A stretch of 64,000 nucleotides of DNA, taken from contig OX359282.1 of NCBI GenBank assembly GCA_947179155.2, forward strand, positions 24,844,510 to 24,908,509, written 5' to 3'. Positions 25,739 to 36,374 of the stretch are shown piece by piece. The DNA is from Hedera helix. Lineage: Eukaryota > Streptophyta > Magnoliopsida > Apiales > Araliaceae. The notes beneath the pieces are model-generated. The model saw nothing but the letters and a program-made list of their open reading frames with translations. It ran no database searches and was not told where the DNA came from. Numbering within the stretch: position 1 is the stretch's first letter; each line of letters begins with the position of its first letter. The position numbers and the translations under genes were made by a program.

Positions 25739-26130
25739 AAGGCAAATAATGTAAACAGGATGAAGATATTAGCTGTTTTGTGGATCACTATTCATTGGGA
25801 ATCACAAAAGAAACTTTTGAGATTTGATAAGGAAATGGGAGTAAAGAACTAAATTAAGAAAATAATTTTTTTGCTAATAATTGATTGAATGACATTTCTG
25901 TTGTCCCTTCAAGTTATACCCTTACTTTGGCTTTTGGTAACAAGGTATTGCGCCAAACATATATGTCAAATAAACATATATATCAAGGGTTGACGTTTTT
26001 CGATCATAGGAACAGGGAAATAGGTACGGTCCGTGACCTAAGTGCTTATAGCTTATATGGCATATGTGCTATTGACGTCGTTTTGGCCATGGACGAGATG
26101 TTGGTATTTGTATTTGGGTTAACCCGAGCC
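25739..26130. other. Spacer up to the retrotransposon insertion
   Basis: A stretch open from about 25885 runs in frame across the insertion point (GLTRAGS) and would continue about 25 codons after 35463 to a TGA. It has no ATG at its start and resembles no family I recognise, so I do not call it a gene. Confidence 0.3.
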
Positions 26131-26135
26131 GGTAG

Positions 26136-27360
26136 TGTAACACCCCCTTCCCGTACTGAAAAGAGAGGTTATGCACAGAACATAACAGAACTAGTAAACT
26201 GATATCCAAAGCTTTAATATGAAACTGAATAGTTTAAATAGATAATTGCCAACTGGCTAAAACACGGTCTGAGTATTACTACAATACTTAGAAACCAAAA
26301 TATCAAATCCTACACAAAATATCTACACTATTTACATGAAGGAAGCAAATAAGAACTAAAATGAATAACAAAACTAACTGAACTAAACTAATTTGAATAA
26401 CATAATAAGCTGAATCAAATGGTTGGGGTTCTTTCATACCGAGCTTAGAACAGAACAAAAATATAACTTGTCACAAAGATAAGTCAAAATACTGTCACAC
26501 AGGCAGGCACACATTGGACTGCAGATCCAACTGTATGCAAAATCGGAAGGTGTGTTCGACACAAACAACACCAAACCGCAGAACAGAACAGAACAGAAAC
26601 TAGGGTCGACCCATACGCCTCCCACAACAAAACACCAAAGTTGGCCATCGCCCACCAAAACACAAAATGGAGACGCCGTGGACTGATCACACCGCCACAG
26701 AAGGTGTCATGCCTCGGTGTCAAGAGGACATGCCTGTGGTACCCCCACAGGTGATTATAGCTCAGGTATACCCTAAGGTACTTTCTAACAAAAATATCAT
26801 ATCACAACGAATGCGACACAATATCACAAAAGGGGTTCTAATACGCACATGCTAAACCGAAACGAATCAACACAAAGTCCTCAAAATATATTAGCATGTA
26901 CGTTGCTACAGAATCAGAATAAATATTAGACATGTTCTCTAAGTCCAAAGGGTACAAGTTATGAATTTTCGAATATCTAAAACCAAACAATTCTATCATA
27001 AACATTGGAATATGAATAATATATTGAAATAATATCTGAATTCTAATCGAGAGACAAAATGAATAAACTTAAAAGTAAAGAAATATCGCTGAAGGAGTAC
27101 GGAATCCGTACCTAGAATAAGCGATGTAATACCCAAAATTATAATTGCAATTTGTTAGACTTGCTCAGTTCAATCTATTCACAAAAATAACACATTTTTA
27201 TTAAGTATTATAATTAATTAAGTTTTACATCTCTTTGGCGAATCTGAAATCATTCCATTTTACCAAAAATATTCTGAGCATGATAATACATAGTATAAAA
27301 TATATTAATAATTAACATATTTCTTGTTCCCTCCAAAATACATATAAGTGTATTTACAAA

Positions 27361-27423
<63 letters not shown>

Positions 27424-28033
27424 TTAATTCTACTATAAACAAATATATTATGTCAAGACTCTAACGTTACAAAAATAATAATTTATTATCCCAAAATGCT
27501 AATTAGTAACAAAGATATACCAAAAATATATATACCAAAAATATATATACTAATAAACTAAATAACATACAAATATTAAAGTTAGAAATAACAAATAATA
27601 ATAATAAAGCAAAACTAACAAACTATATAATTAAAGCTACAAAATAATACTACTAATGCAAAACTAAACAATTAAGGCTACAAATAATAATAATGCAAAA
27701 TCTAACAAATTAACTAAATAATTAAAGCTACAAAATAATAACGCAGAAAATAAATACACAAGAAAAGAAAAAGAAACATACCCGAAATTACGAAGAGATT
27801 CACCGTCTCAAAAGAAATTTGGGCTTATATTAATACCCAAAATCCAAAGAAGGAAATAAAATATTTAACTAGGGAGGTTCTTACTTAAAAGACCCTAACA
27901 CAAAAAAGTCATTTCTCACAATGGGAGGTCTTTTTTGTTAGTGTATTAAAATGAGAAGGGGAAAGCCATATATATAGGCTAATTAAGGAAGGATGGCTTG
28001 AAAGTTAAGTGATGTGGGACTTTGGTTATTACA
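26136..28033 (-). repeat. Left (3') LTR of the gypsy element
   Basis: Begins TGTAACACCCCC and ends GGTTATTACA, giving inverted TGTAA/TTACA termini. It lacks about 90 bp present in the other LTR near 33205-33300. It contains a (TTA)n run at 27361-27423. A minus-strand TATA-like ctatatatatgg lies near 27968-27980, about 55 bases into the LTR as transcribed. The short open frames inside are not genes. Confidence 0.93.
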
Positions 28034-28054
28034 TTACTTCCCCCTTAAAAAGGA
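28034..28054 (-). promoter_or_regulatory. Polypurine tract (plus-strand DNA primer)
   Basis: On the minus strand the sequence reads cctttttaagggggaagtaa immediately before the LTR start TGTAATAACC. A purine run here primes second-strand synthesis in LTR retroelements and fixes the minus orientation. The same tract is repeated at 34960-34980. Confidence 0.85.
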
Positions 28055-28237
28055 TTCCGTCCCCGGAATCAAAAGAAAAATAAAATGTACCTAATTATCA
28101 AAAAGATGCGGATACTCCGCTCGAATAGATTCCTCCATCTCCCAAGTAGCTTCCCGCTCTGAATGGTTCCTCCACAAAACCTTAACAAATGGAATTGTCT
28201 TTCTCCTCATAATCCGTTCTTGACGATCCAAAATCGC

Positions 28238-31200
28238 CTAAGCTTGCTCTTCACAAGTAAGATCACCTCGAATTTTATCAAATGGATATTGCACCACATG
28301 CAACAGATGATAATGATAACTTCTCAACACCGACACATGGAACACATTATGCACATGAGCTAGCTGTGGAGGCAAAGCTAACCGATATGCAACCTTACCA
28401 ACTCTCTCCAAAATCTCGAATGGGCCAATATAACGCGGACTAAGTTTCCCTTTTAACCCGAATCGTCGAATGCCCTTCCAAGGAGAAACTTTTAAAAATA
28501 CATGCTCACCAGGTTCAAACTCTAACTTCTTTCTATGCTTATCAGCATAACTCTTCTGTCGCGATCGAGCCGACCGCAATTTCTCCTTAGCCACCACTAC
28601 CTTCTCCGTAGTAATTTGAACTAACTCAGGCCCTTCTATGGCCTTCTCACCAACCTCGTCCCAACAAGTTGGTGCTCGACACTTCCTACCATACAACGCC
28701 TCAAACGGAGCCATTCCAATACTTGCGTGCCAGCTGTTATTATAAGCAAACTCAACTAGGCTTAAGTAATCATCCCAATTACCCGACCACTCAAGTGCAC
28801 AAGACCTCAACATGTCCTCTAACGTCTGAATAGTCCGTTCAGATTGCCCATCAGTTTGCGGATGGAAAGAAGTACTAAAGTTGAGCCGAGTACCCCAAGC
28901 TCGCTGAAACCCTTTCCAGAATCGTGAAGTAAACCGTGGATCCCGATCTGAAACAATAGACACCGGAGTACCATGGAGTCTAATAATTTCCTGCTGAAAG
29001 ATTTGTGTCAACCTGTCCACCGAGTAACCTTCATGGATTGCTAAGAAGTGTGCCGATTTTGTCAACCGATCCACTACAACCCAAATGGCATCATTCTTCT
29101 TGAAAGTCTTTGGCAAACCAGTCGCAAAATCCATTGTGATATCCTCCCACTTCCAAACTGGAATGTCTAATTGTTGTAGTAGTCCACTAGCTCGTTGATG
29201 TTCTATCTTCACTTGTTGACAAATGAGGCACTTCCCAACATATTCAGCCACATCTCGCTTCATCCCATTCCACCAAAAATTTTCCTTTAAATCTCTGTAC
29301 ATCTTTGTAGAACCCGGATGAATAGAGAATGGTGAACTATGAGCCTCAGCCAATACTGCTTCCCGAATAGTTGAATCTAACGGTACACACAATCGTTTAC
29401 CTAACCAAATCACACTATGATCATCAATACGAAATTCGATTTGTTTTCCCTCCTCCACGTTATGCGCCATAACCCACAACTCCCCATCTTCTTTCTGAGC
29501 TTCTTTAACTCGTAAGATAAGAGAGGGCTCCACTCTCATACCTGCTAAATGTCCATCCGAACCTTGAACATACAACTCTAACTCTAGTCGCTCCATATCC
29601 GCGATAAGCTGATGTTGTGTAATAAGGGCTGCTACACTCCCTGAACTCTTTCGGCTAAGAGCATCTGCAACCACATTCGCTTTTCCCGGGTGATACTGAA
29701 TTCTCGCATCATAATCTTTTAGAAGCTCCAACCAACGCCTTTGCCTTATGTTGAGCTCCTTCTGAGTGAAAATGTATTTAAGACTTTTGTGATCGGTGAA
29801 GATATCACAAGTCTCTCCATACAAATAGTGCCTCCAAATTTTTAAGGCAAAGATTACTGCTGCCAACTCCAAATCATGAGTGGGGTAGTTCACTTCGTAA
29901 GGTTTAAGTTGCCTAGAAGCATAAGCAATCACCTTACCGTGCTGCATTAAAACACACCCCAAGCCCTTTTTAGAAGCATCACTAAAAATTTGGTAACCTC
30001 CCGTGCCCGATGGTAATGTAAGTATTGGAGTTGTCACAAGTCGTTTCTTCAATTCTTCAAAGCTCTTCTCACGCTCCTCATTCCACACAAACTTCGTGCC
30101 CTTTCTCATCAACTGAGTCAATGGCAAGGCAAGCAAGGAAAATCCTTCCACAAATCGCCTATAGTACCCTGCCAAACCCAAGAAACTCCTAACCTCCGTC
30201 ACCGTAGTAGGTCTTGGCCATTTAGTGACAGCCTCAACCTTCGCAGGATCCACCTTAATGCCTTCAGCAGACACAACGTGACCCAAGAATGCAACCTGCT
30301 CCAACCAAAACTCGCATTTGGAGAATTTAGCATATAACTTCTCTTTCTGCAAAATTCCCAAAACTGTGTGAAGATGCTCCTCATGCTCTTCCCTAGACTT
30401 GGAGTAAACCAAAATGTCATCGATAAAAACAATGACAAATTGGTCTAAGTACTCCCTAAACACCCGATTCATTAAATCCATAAACACCGCCGGAGCATTT
30501 GTCAACCCGAATGGCATCACTAGAAACTCGTAATGCCCATAGCGAGTGCGAAAAGCTGTCTTAGAGATATCCTCATCCCTTACCCTTAGCTGATGATAAC
30601 CCGACCTCAGGTCTATCTTTGAAAAATATTTCGCCCCCTGAAGTTGGTCAAACAAGTCATCAATTCTCGGTAATGGATAACGATTCCTGATTGTAATCTT
30701 GTTCAACTCCCTATAATCTATGCATAACTTCATAGACCCATCTTTCTTCTTTACAAACAAAACTGGAGCACCCCACGGCGAAACACTTGGCCGAATCACA
30801 CCACGATCTAACAATTCTTGCAACTGCTCTTTTAACTCATGTAACTCCAACGGTGCCATTCTATACGGTGCCTTAGAGATAGGCTCCGCACCAGGAATAA
30901 GCTCAATAGTGAACTCAACTTCCCTCTGCGGTGGCAACCCAGACAATCCCTCAGGAAACACATTGGGAATATCACAAACAATTGGAACATCTTCAATACG
31001 AGACTCACCTATAGAGGTATCCTTCACAAATGTCAAATACCCCTCACAACCCTTTGCCACCAACTTCCCAGCTTTCAACGCTGAAATCAAGTTCACCACC
31101 TTACTCGGTCGTGAACCCTGAAATACGAACTCTGGAGACTTCATATCTCCAAATATAACCTTCCTCGCCTGACAATCGATATTGGCCTGGTGCTTATTCA

Positions 31201-31606
31201 ACCATTCCATCCCAAGAATAATATCGAAATCATGCATACCCATCGGAAGAAGATTAGCCCTACGAATCTTATCTCCAAAACTAATTGGGCACTCTCGATA
31301 CAAATCATAAATGGCAACAGAAGTCCCCATCGGGGTAGCAATAGACATAACATAATCTAAGGACTGAGATAGCACGCCAAGGTGCCGAACAAAAGATTGA
31401 GCAACAATAGAATGAGTAGAACCAGTATCAAATAAAACAGAGGCTTCGCGACTACCAACTAAAAGAGTGCCAAAAATAGTACCTGGCGCACCTGCTGCCT
31501 GGTTAAATGTCAATGCAAACACCCGACCACCCTGACGCTGGCCTCCATTACCACCGCCTCCACCGTTACCACGTGGCCCGGTACAATCTCTAGCAATGTG
31601 ACCCAT
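28238..31606 (-). CDS. Pol polyprotein of Ty3/gypsy element (PR-RT-RNaseH-IN), 1122 aa
   Basis: One long frame makes the enzymes that copy and insert the element. It starts in the second half of a zinc knuckle (GHIARDC). Protease has DTG at 60-62. Reverse transcriptase runs about 245-430, with FIDD at 394-397. RNase H has Asp543, Glu580, Asp605 and Asp648. Integrase has a zinc site with His756, His763, Cys793 and Cys796, and a D826-D887-E923 triad with spacing 60 and 35. A GPY/F-like tail follows. The frame stops at TAG (28238-28240), but the same frame stays open for 48 more codons to a TAG at 28091-28093, covering a chromodomain-like C-terminus. The 5' end is contiguous and in frame with gag across one TAA. 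Apart from these stops, the catalytic residues are all present. A chromovirus lineage is likely. Confidence 0.93.
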   Translation of the reverse strand: MGHIARDCTGPRGNGGGGGNGGQRQGGRVFALTFNQAAGAPGTIFGTLLVGSREASVLFDTGSTHSIVAQSFVRHLGVLSQSLDYVMSIATPMGTSVAIYDLYRECPISFGDKIRRANLLPMGMHDFDIILGMEWLNKHQANIDCQARKVIFGDMKSPEFVFQGSRPSKVVNLISALKAGKLVAKGCEGYLTFVKDTSIGESRIEDVPIVCDIPNVFPEGLSGLPPQREVEFTIELIPGAEPISKAPYRMAPLELHELKEQLQELLDRGVIRPSVSPWGAPVLFVKKKDGSMKLCIDYRELNKITIRNRYPLPRIDDLFDQLQGAKYFSKIDLRSGYHQLRVRDEDISKTAFRTRYGHYEFLVMPFGLTNAPAVFMDLMNRVFREYLDQFVIVFIDDILVYSKSREEHEEHLHTVLGILQKEKLYAKFSKCEFWLEQVAFLGHVVSAEGIKVDPAKVEAVTKWPRPTTVTEVRSFLGLAGYYRRFVEGFSLLALPLTQLMRKGTKFVWNEEREKSFEELKKRLVTTPILTLPSGTGGYQIFSDASKKGLGCVLMQHGKVIAYASRQLKPYEVNYPTHDLELAAVIFALKIWRHYLYGETCDIFTDHKSLKYIFTQKELNIRQRRWLELLKDYDARIQYHPGKANVVADALSRKSSGSVAALITQHQLIADMERLELELYVQGSDGHLAGMRVEPSLILRVKEAQKEDGELWVMAHNVEEGKQIEFRIDDHSVIWLGKRLCVPLDSTIREAVLAEAHSSPFSIHPGSTKMYRDLKENFWWNGMKRDVAEYVGKCLICQQVKIEHQRASGLLQQLDIPVWKWEDITMDFATGLPKTFKKNDAIWVVVDRLTKSAHFLAIHEGYSVDRLTQIFQQEIIRLHGTPVSIVSDRDPRFTSRFWKGFQRAWGTRLNFSTSFHPQTDGQSERTIQTLEDMLRSCALEWSGNWDDYLSLVEFAYNNSWHASIGMAPFEALYGRKCRAPTCWDEVGEKAIEGPELVQITTEKVVVAKEKLRSARSRQKSYADKHRKKLEFEPGEHVFLKVSPWKGIRRFGLKGKLSPRYIGPFEILERVGKVAYRLALPPQLAHVHNVFHVSVLRSYHYHLLHVVQYPFDKIRGDLTCEEQA

Positions 31607-32821
31607 TTATCCACACAAGAAGCATGCACCAGTAACTCTATGACACTGTCTTCCCGGATGATTTGCCCCACAGATAGCGCAAGGAGTAATAGGGATAAGA
31701 TTAGGGTTACCCCCACCAACTGGCCCTGGGTAACGACCTTGATTCTGCCCCTGCTGACGATTCTGCCACTGTTGGCAATTCTGACCTTGCTGAGGTAGCT
31801 GAAGTTGACGATTCTGGCCTTGTTGAGGCAGCGGTTGATAACCCCTATTCTGATTTTGGCCACGCCATTGCCCCTGTTGACCACCACGGTTCCTGTTCCA
31901 CTGACCACCCTGATTCTTCCCCTGTTGACTCGAAACTTGACCCTGTTGGTCATCTCTATCCCTCTTTCGACTCCCTTCCGCTTTAGAAGACCGAAAGTCT
32001 TGTCGCTCCATCTCAATATTCTTGGCTGCATTAGCCACTGCCGATACATCTTCAAACTTAGTGTTTATGAGATGTTGACCATACTTGTAATGAATTCTCC
32101 ACTTAAATTTCTCTGCTTGTTCTGCTACAGTCCCTGCTGAAGTTCCCGCAAATCCGGCCAACCTGGTAAACCTTGTCATGAAATCTGTGATGGACTCGTC
32201 ATCCTTTTGTTGAATAGACAGAAACTCTCTACCATATGCCTCTTTCTCAGCAGTTGAGAAATACTGCTGATAAAAGACATCACAAAATCCTGCCCATGTA
32301 AGTGTCTCGACGAATTTGTCACCCTTTGTTACTTTTATAGCTTTCCACCATCTTTGCGCATCCCCGTCTAATTTGTAAGCAGCCAATAACACTCTTTGGT
32401 TATCCGAACACCCCAACACATCAAAGATCTTCTCTAGATGGGCAATCCAATTCGCTGCTTCGATTGGAGTTGGAGCTGAACTGAATGAATGTGGTCTCTG
32501 CTTCTGAAACCTTTCTAACCATACATGTGTTGGCACCACAAGCTGGTCAATACCATTTACATTTCCTTCCTCTTCATTTACCTGTGGACCACCATTTCCC
32601 GGGTTTCCTTGATCAGGATTTTCTGGCGGTTGTTGTTGCATCTGTATCGCCTGAACGACTTGTGCCACTAACTGTGGTAAAGCCTGATTAACTGCTTGAT
32701 TTACCAAAGCTGCCATATCCAGATTATTAGGTTGCACTTCAGGTTGCGCATTGGGTTGGGCCTCGCCTCTTCCTCTACCATTACCTCGCCTTGCAGCACA
32801 TCTAACGGATCTACGCGCCAT
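31607..32821 (-). CDS. Gag of Ty3/gypsy element, 404 aa, stopped inside the zinc knuckle
   Basis: It encodes the capsid/nucleocapsid polyprotein that packages element RNA. A basic N-terminus (MARRSVRCAARRGNGRGRG) is followed by a Gln/Pro-rich stretch, then the retrotransposon gag domain about 100-245 with GDAQRWWKA (near 152-160). A Gln/Asn/Gly-rich linker leads to a knuckle-like CAICGANHPGRQC and a second knuckle begun by CFLCG. A TAA then interrupts the second CCHC motif, whose remaining H and C lie at the start of the downstream frame. Only this one codon separates gag from pol. It is either an inactivating mutation or, less likely given its place inside a motif, a read-through site. ATG at 32821 follows the primer site by about 160 bases. 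Confidence 0.9.
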   Translation of the reverse strand: MARRSVRCAARRGNGRGRGEAQPNAQPEVQPNNLDMAALVNQAVNQALPQLVAQVVQAIQMQQQPPENPDQGNPGNGGPQVNEEEGNVNGIDQLVVPTHVWLERFQKQRPHSFSSAPTPIEAANWIAHLEKIFDVLGCSDNQRVLLAAYKLDGDAQRWWKAIKVTKGDKFVETLTWAGFCDVFYQQYFSTAEKEAYGREFLSIQQKDDESITDFMTRFTRLAGFAGTSAGTVAEQAEKFKWRIHYKYGQHLINTKFEDVSAVANAAKNIEMERQDFRSSKAEGSRKRDRDDQQGQVSSQQGKNQGGQWNRNRGGQQGQWRGQNQNRGYQPLPQQGQNRQLQLPQQGQNCQQWQNRQQGQNQGRYPGPVGGGNPNLIPITPCAICGANHPGRQCHRVTGACFLCG

Positions 32822-32980
32822 CTAAGAACAACGAATGGAAGAAAATAGATTCGAGGCAAATTCGAATGCAAACTAATATTATAACTTAATAGAATATCAA
32901 ACAGAGTAAAACCTAACCCAGAAATCTACCCATAACTCACAGGTCGAACCTAAATAAGTTTTCTACAAGAAAGAACCTTA

Positions 32981-32993
32981 TCTCTGATACCAA
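32981..32993 (-). promoter_or_regulatory. Primer binding site, initiator tRNA-Met type
   Basis: Read on the minus strand, TTGGTATCAGAG lies three bases after the LTR end ...GTGTTACA. It is complementary to the 3' end of plant initiator tRNA-Met and primes minus-strand DNA synthesis. Confidence 0.92.
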
Positions 32994-32996
32994 CTC

Positions 32997-34315
32997 TGTA
33001 ACACCCCCTTCCCGTACTGGAAAGAGAGGTTATGCACAAAACATAACAGAACTAATAAACTGATATCCAAAGCTTTAATATGAAACTGAATAGTTTAAAT
33101 AGATAATTGTCAACTGGCTAAAACACGGTCTGAGTATTACTACAATACTTAGAAACCAAAATATCAAATCCTACACAAAATATCTACACTATTTACATGA
33201 AGGAAACTCTCATCACACTTGCCCTTGCTCCCCCTAATTACCTGCCGGAAGAAAAACACAGCATGAGCCAAAGGCCCAGTACGAATATAGAGTGCAAGAA
33301 AATAAGAACTAAAATGAATAACAAAACTAACTGAATTGAACTAATCTGAATAATATAATAAGCTGAATCAAATGGCTGGGGTTATTTCATACCGAGCTCA
33401 GAATAGAACAAAAATATAACTTGTCACAAAGATAAGTCAAAATACTGCCACACAGGCAGGCACACATTGGACTGCAGATCCAACTGTATGCAAAATCGGA
33501 AGGTGTGTTTGACACAAACAACACTAAACTGCAGAACAGAACAGAACAGAAACTAGGGTTGACCCATACGCCTCCCACGACAAAACACCAAAGTTGGCCA
33601 TCGCCCACCAAAACACAAAATGGAGACGCCGTGGACTGATCACACCGCCACAGAAGGTGTCATGCCTCGGTGTCAAGAGGACATGCCTGTGGTACCCCCA
33701 CAGGTGGTTATAGCTCAGGTATACCCTAAGGTACTTTCTAACAAAAATATCATATCACAACGAATGTGACACAATATCACAAAAGGGGTTCTAATATGCA
33801 CATGCTAAACCGAAACGAATCAACACAAAGTCCTCAAAATATATTAGCATGTACATTGCTACAGAATCAGAATAAATATTAGACATGTTCTCTAAGTCCA
33901 AAGGGTACAAGTTATGAATTTTCGAATATCTAAAACCAAACAATTCTATCATAAACATTGGAATATGAATAATATATTGAAATAATATCTGAATTCTAAT
34001 CGAGAGACAAAACGAATAAACTTAAAAGTAAAGAAATATCGCTGAAGGAGTACGGAATCCGTACCTAGAATAAGCGATGTAATACCCAAAATTATAATTG
34101 CAATTTGTTAGACTTGCCAAGTTCAATCTATTCACAAAAATAACACATTTTTATTAAATACTATAATTAATTAAGTTTTGCATCTCTTTGGCGAATCTGA
34201 AATCATTCCATTTTACCAAAAATATTCTGAGCATGATAATACATAGTATAAAATATATTAATAATTAACATATTTCTTGTTCCCTCCAAAATACATATAA
34301 GTGTATTTACAAAAA

Positions 34316-34364
<49 letters not shown>

Positions 34365-34959
34365 TTAATTCTACTATAAACAAATATATTATGTCAAGAC
34401 TCTAACGTTACAAAAATAATAATTTATTATCCCAAAATGCTAATTAGTAACAAAGATATACCAAAAATATATATACTAATAAACTAAATAACATACAAAT
34501 ATTAAAGTTACAAATAACAAATAATAATAATAAAGCAAAACTAACAAACTAAATAATTAAAGCTACAAAATAATACTACTAATGCAAAACTAAACAATTA
34601 AGGCTACAAATAATAATAATGCAAAATCTAACAAATTAACTAAATAATTAAAGCTACAAAATAATAACGCAGAAAATAAATACACAAGAAAAGAAAAAGA
34701 AACATACCCGAAATTACGAAGAGATTCACCGTCTCAAAAGAAATTTGGGCTTATATCAATACCCAAAATCCAAAGAAGGAAATAAAATATTCAACTAGGG
34801 AGGTTCTTACTTAAAAGACCCTCACACAAAAAAGTCATTTCTCACAATGGGAGGTCTTTTTTGTTAGTGTATTAAAATGAGAAGGGGAAAGCCATATATA
34901 TAGGCTAACTAAGGAAGGATGGCTTGAAAGTTAAGTGATGTGGGACTTTGGTTATTACA
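32997..34959 (-). repeat. Middle (5') LTR of the gypsy element
   Basis: Same ends as the left LTR (TGTAACACCCCC...GGTTATTACA). It keeps the roughly 90-bp segment missing from the left copy and has a shorter (TTA)n run (34317-34363). It serves as the 5' LTR of the complete internal region on its left. Confidence 0.93.
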
Positions 34960-35430
34960 TTACTTCCCCCTTAAAAAGGATTCCGTCCCCGGAATCAAAA
35001 GAAAAATAAAATGTACCTAATTATCAAAAAGATGCGGATACTCCGCTCGAATAGATTCCTCCATCTCCCAAGTAGCTTCCCGCTCTGAATGGTTCCTCCA
35101 CAAAACCTTAACAAATGGAATTGTCTTTCTCCTCATAATCCGTTCTTGACGATCCAAAATCGCCTAAGTTTGCTCTTCACAAGTAAGATCACCTCGAATT
35201 TTATCAAATGGATATTGCACCACATGCAACGGATGATAATGATAACTTCTCAACACCGACACATGGAACACATTATGCACATGAGCTAGCTGTGGAGGCA
35301 AAGCTAACCGATATGCAACCTTACCAACTCTCTCCAAAATCTCGAATGGGTCAATATAACGCGGACTAAGTTTCCCTTTTAACCCGAATCGCCGAATGCC
35401 CTTTCAAGGAGAAACTTTTAAAAATACATG
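34960..35430 (-). pseudogene. Second copy of the pol 3' end and polypurine tract
   Basis: Nearly identical to 28034-28503: the same polypurine tract, the same C-terminal pol codons and the same in-frame TAG (35168-35170 region). It breaks at ...aaaatacatg, where it is fused to an LTR end. Confidence 0.92.
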
Positions 35431-35463
35431 AAAGTTAAGTGATGTGGGACTTTGGTTATTACA
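35431..35463 (-). repeat. LTR stub (33 bases) closing the compound element
   Basis: aaagttaagtgatgtgggac...ggttattaca is identical to the last 33 bases of both full LTRs and is followed directly by the target duplication GGTAG. Confidence 0.92.
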
Positions 35464-35512
35464 GGTAGTGTCCATGGACTGACGGGGTTAGATTATTTCC
35501 TCCATTCCATAT

Positions 35513-36050
35513 TGTTGGGAGTTAATATTGGGAGTTATAATTGAATTCAAAATCTGAATTCATGTCTGAGAGTCATAAATCAAGAGATTAATGATCACCA
35601 TAATTGGTGGATTATTGGGCATGATTTTGTATTGCCTATATAAGAAAGCTTGAGGCATGATGCTAGATTTCTAGCGAAGGATAACACAAAAAATAGTACA
35701 AACATCATATTTCCTAAAAAGAGAATATGCACCATTGCTATTTAAAGCTTATCGATAGAAGCTTTTCAGACGGTGGAGTTGTAGCAGGTTTCCGTTTACT
35801 TTAATTGTGATTCCGGCTCACTGCTGTGGTATGTTGGTGATTATAATTTTGTGTTTGTGGGTTCGATATTCAACGACTTTGTAAAGAACGTGGACATACA
35901 TTTGGAGAGCTAACCGAAATATTTTTTATTTTGGAGTTCCAAACTTGCTTACATTTTTAATAGTTAGAATTTGGGAAGCAAATTACTTGCTGTAACTCTG
36001 TAGATAAAATTTTTGTGTTCTTTTGCGCTATTGTTCAAATCATTTATATC
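35513..36050 (+). mobile_element. Possible LTR-like sequence (unclassified)
   Basis: It begins TGTTGGGAGTTAATATTGGG, a copia-LTR-like start, and has a plus-strand TATA-like cctatataagaaagc at about 35636. I could not find a matching CA end, a primer site or a TSD, so it may be unrelated non-coding DNA. Confidence 0.25.
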
Positions 36051-36374
36051 CGTCGTATTGCGAGTATCTTTCTAATTCATTTTGAGCTAAAAATAAGATG
36101 TCTTTTCTAATAAATCTAATTTCTTAATGCCAAATCAAATTGTTTTATCAAGTCGGGCTAAATAAAAAAAAATCAAAATTAAAAACTCCACCAAACACGG
36201 GGCAAACTAATAAAAGAGAGAAGAATTATTCGTCAAATGGTAAAACTAAAGGCAGCGGGAAAAAATAGTATGGGTACAATTTTTTCCTATACGGAAAGTA
36301 TTACATATGATGAATTTGATTCCTTACGATTGTACAAAGAAAGGAGCATCTGTGCCATTTTTCGGTGTTCCCAT
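36051..36374. other. Non-coding spacer
   Basis: AT-rich DNA without recognisable features between the LTR-like stretch and the UGT remnant. Confidence 0.4.

Larger units (their letters stand above)
26136..35463 (-). mobile_element. Ty3/gypsy retrotransposon, tandem LTR-internal-LTR-internal'-LTR' form, TSD GGTAG
   Basis: The whole unit is flanked by perfect 5-bp duplications GGTAG (26131-26135 and 35464-35468). From left to right: LTR 26136-28033; internal region 28034-32996; LTR 32997-34959; a second copy of the first 471 internal bases 34960-35430; and a 33-base stub of an LTR end 35431-35463. The second internal copy and third LTR are joined at a 2-base overlap (TG), so a tandem dimer lost most of one repeat. 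The element reads on the minus strand: polypurine tract beside the left LTR, iMet primer site beside the middle LTR, gag then pol. By eye, the two full LTRs differ by about thirty substitutions (mostly C/T), one indel of about 90 bp and microsatellite length, so the insertion is fairly young. Confidence 0.93.

Noticed and set aside
25885..26135. Frame continuing across the retrotransposon insertion site
   Set aside because: No ATG at the start, no recognised domain and only about 110 codons when joined; could be chance.
26434..26855. Open frames of 60-79 aa in the gypsy LTR (also at 33387-33611)
   Set aside because: They lie within LTR sequence, repeat in both LTRs and have no protein family features.
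28163..28363. Plus-strand 66-aa frames here and at 35089
   Set aside because: Antisense shadows of the pol C-terminus, duplicated because that region is duplicated.
31598..32140. Plus-strand and alternate-frame ORFs over gag (31598, 31805, minus 31510-32055)
   Set aside because: Other-frame shadows of the Gln/Asn-rich gag region.
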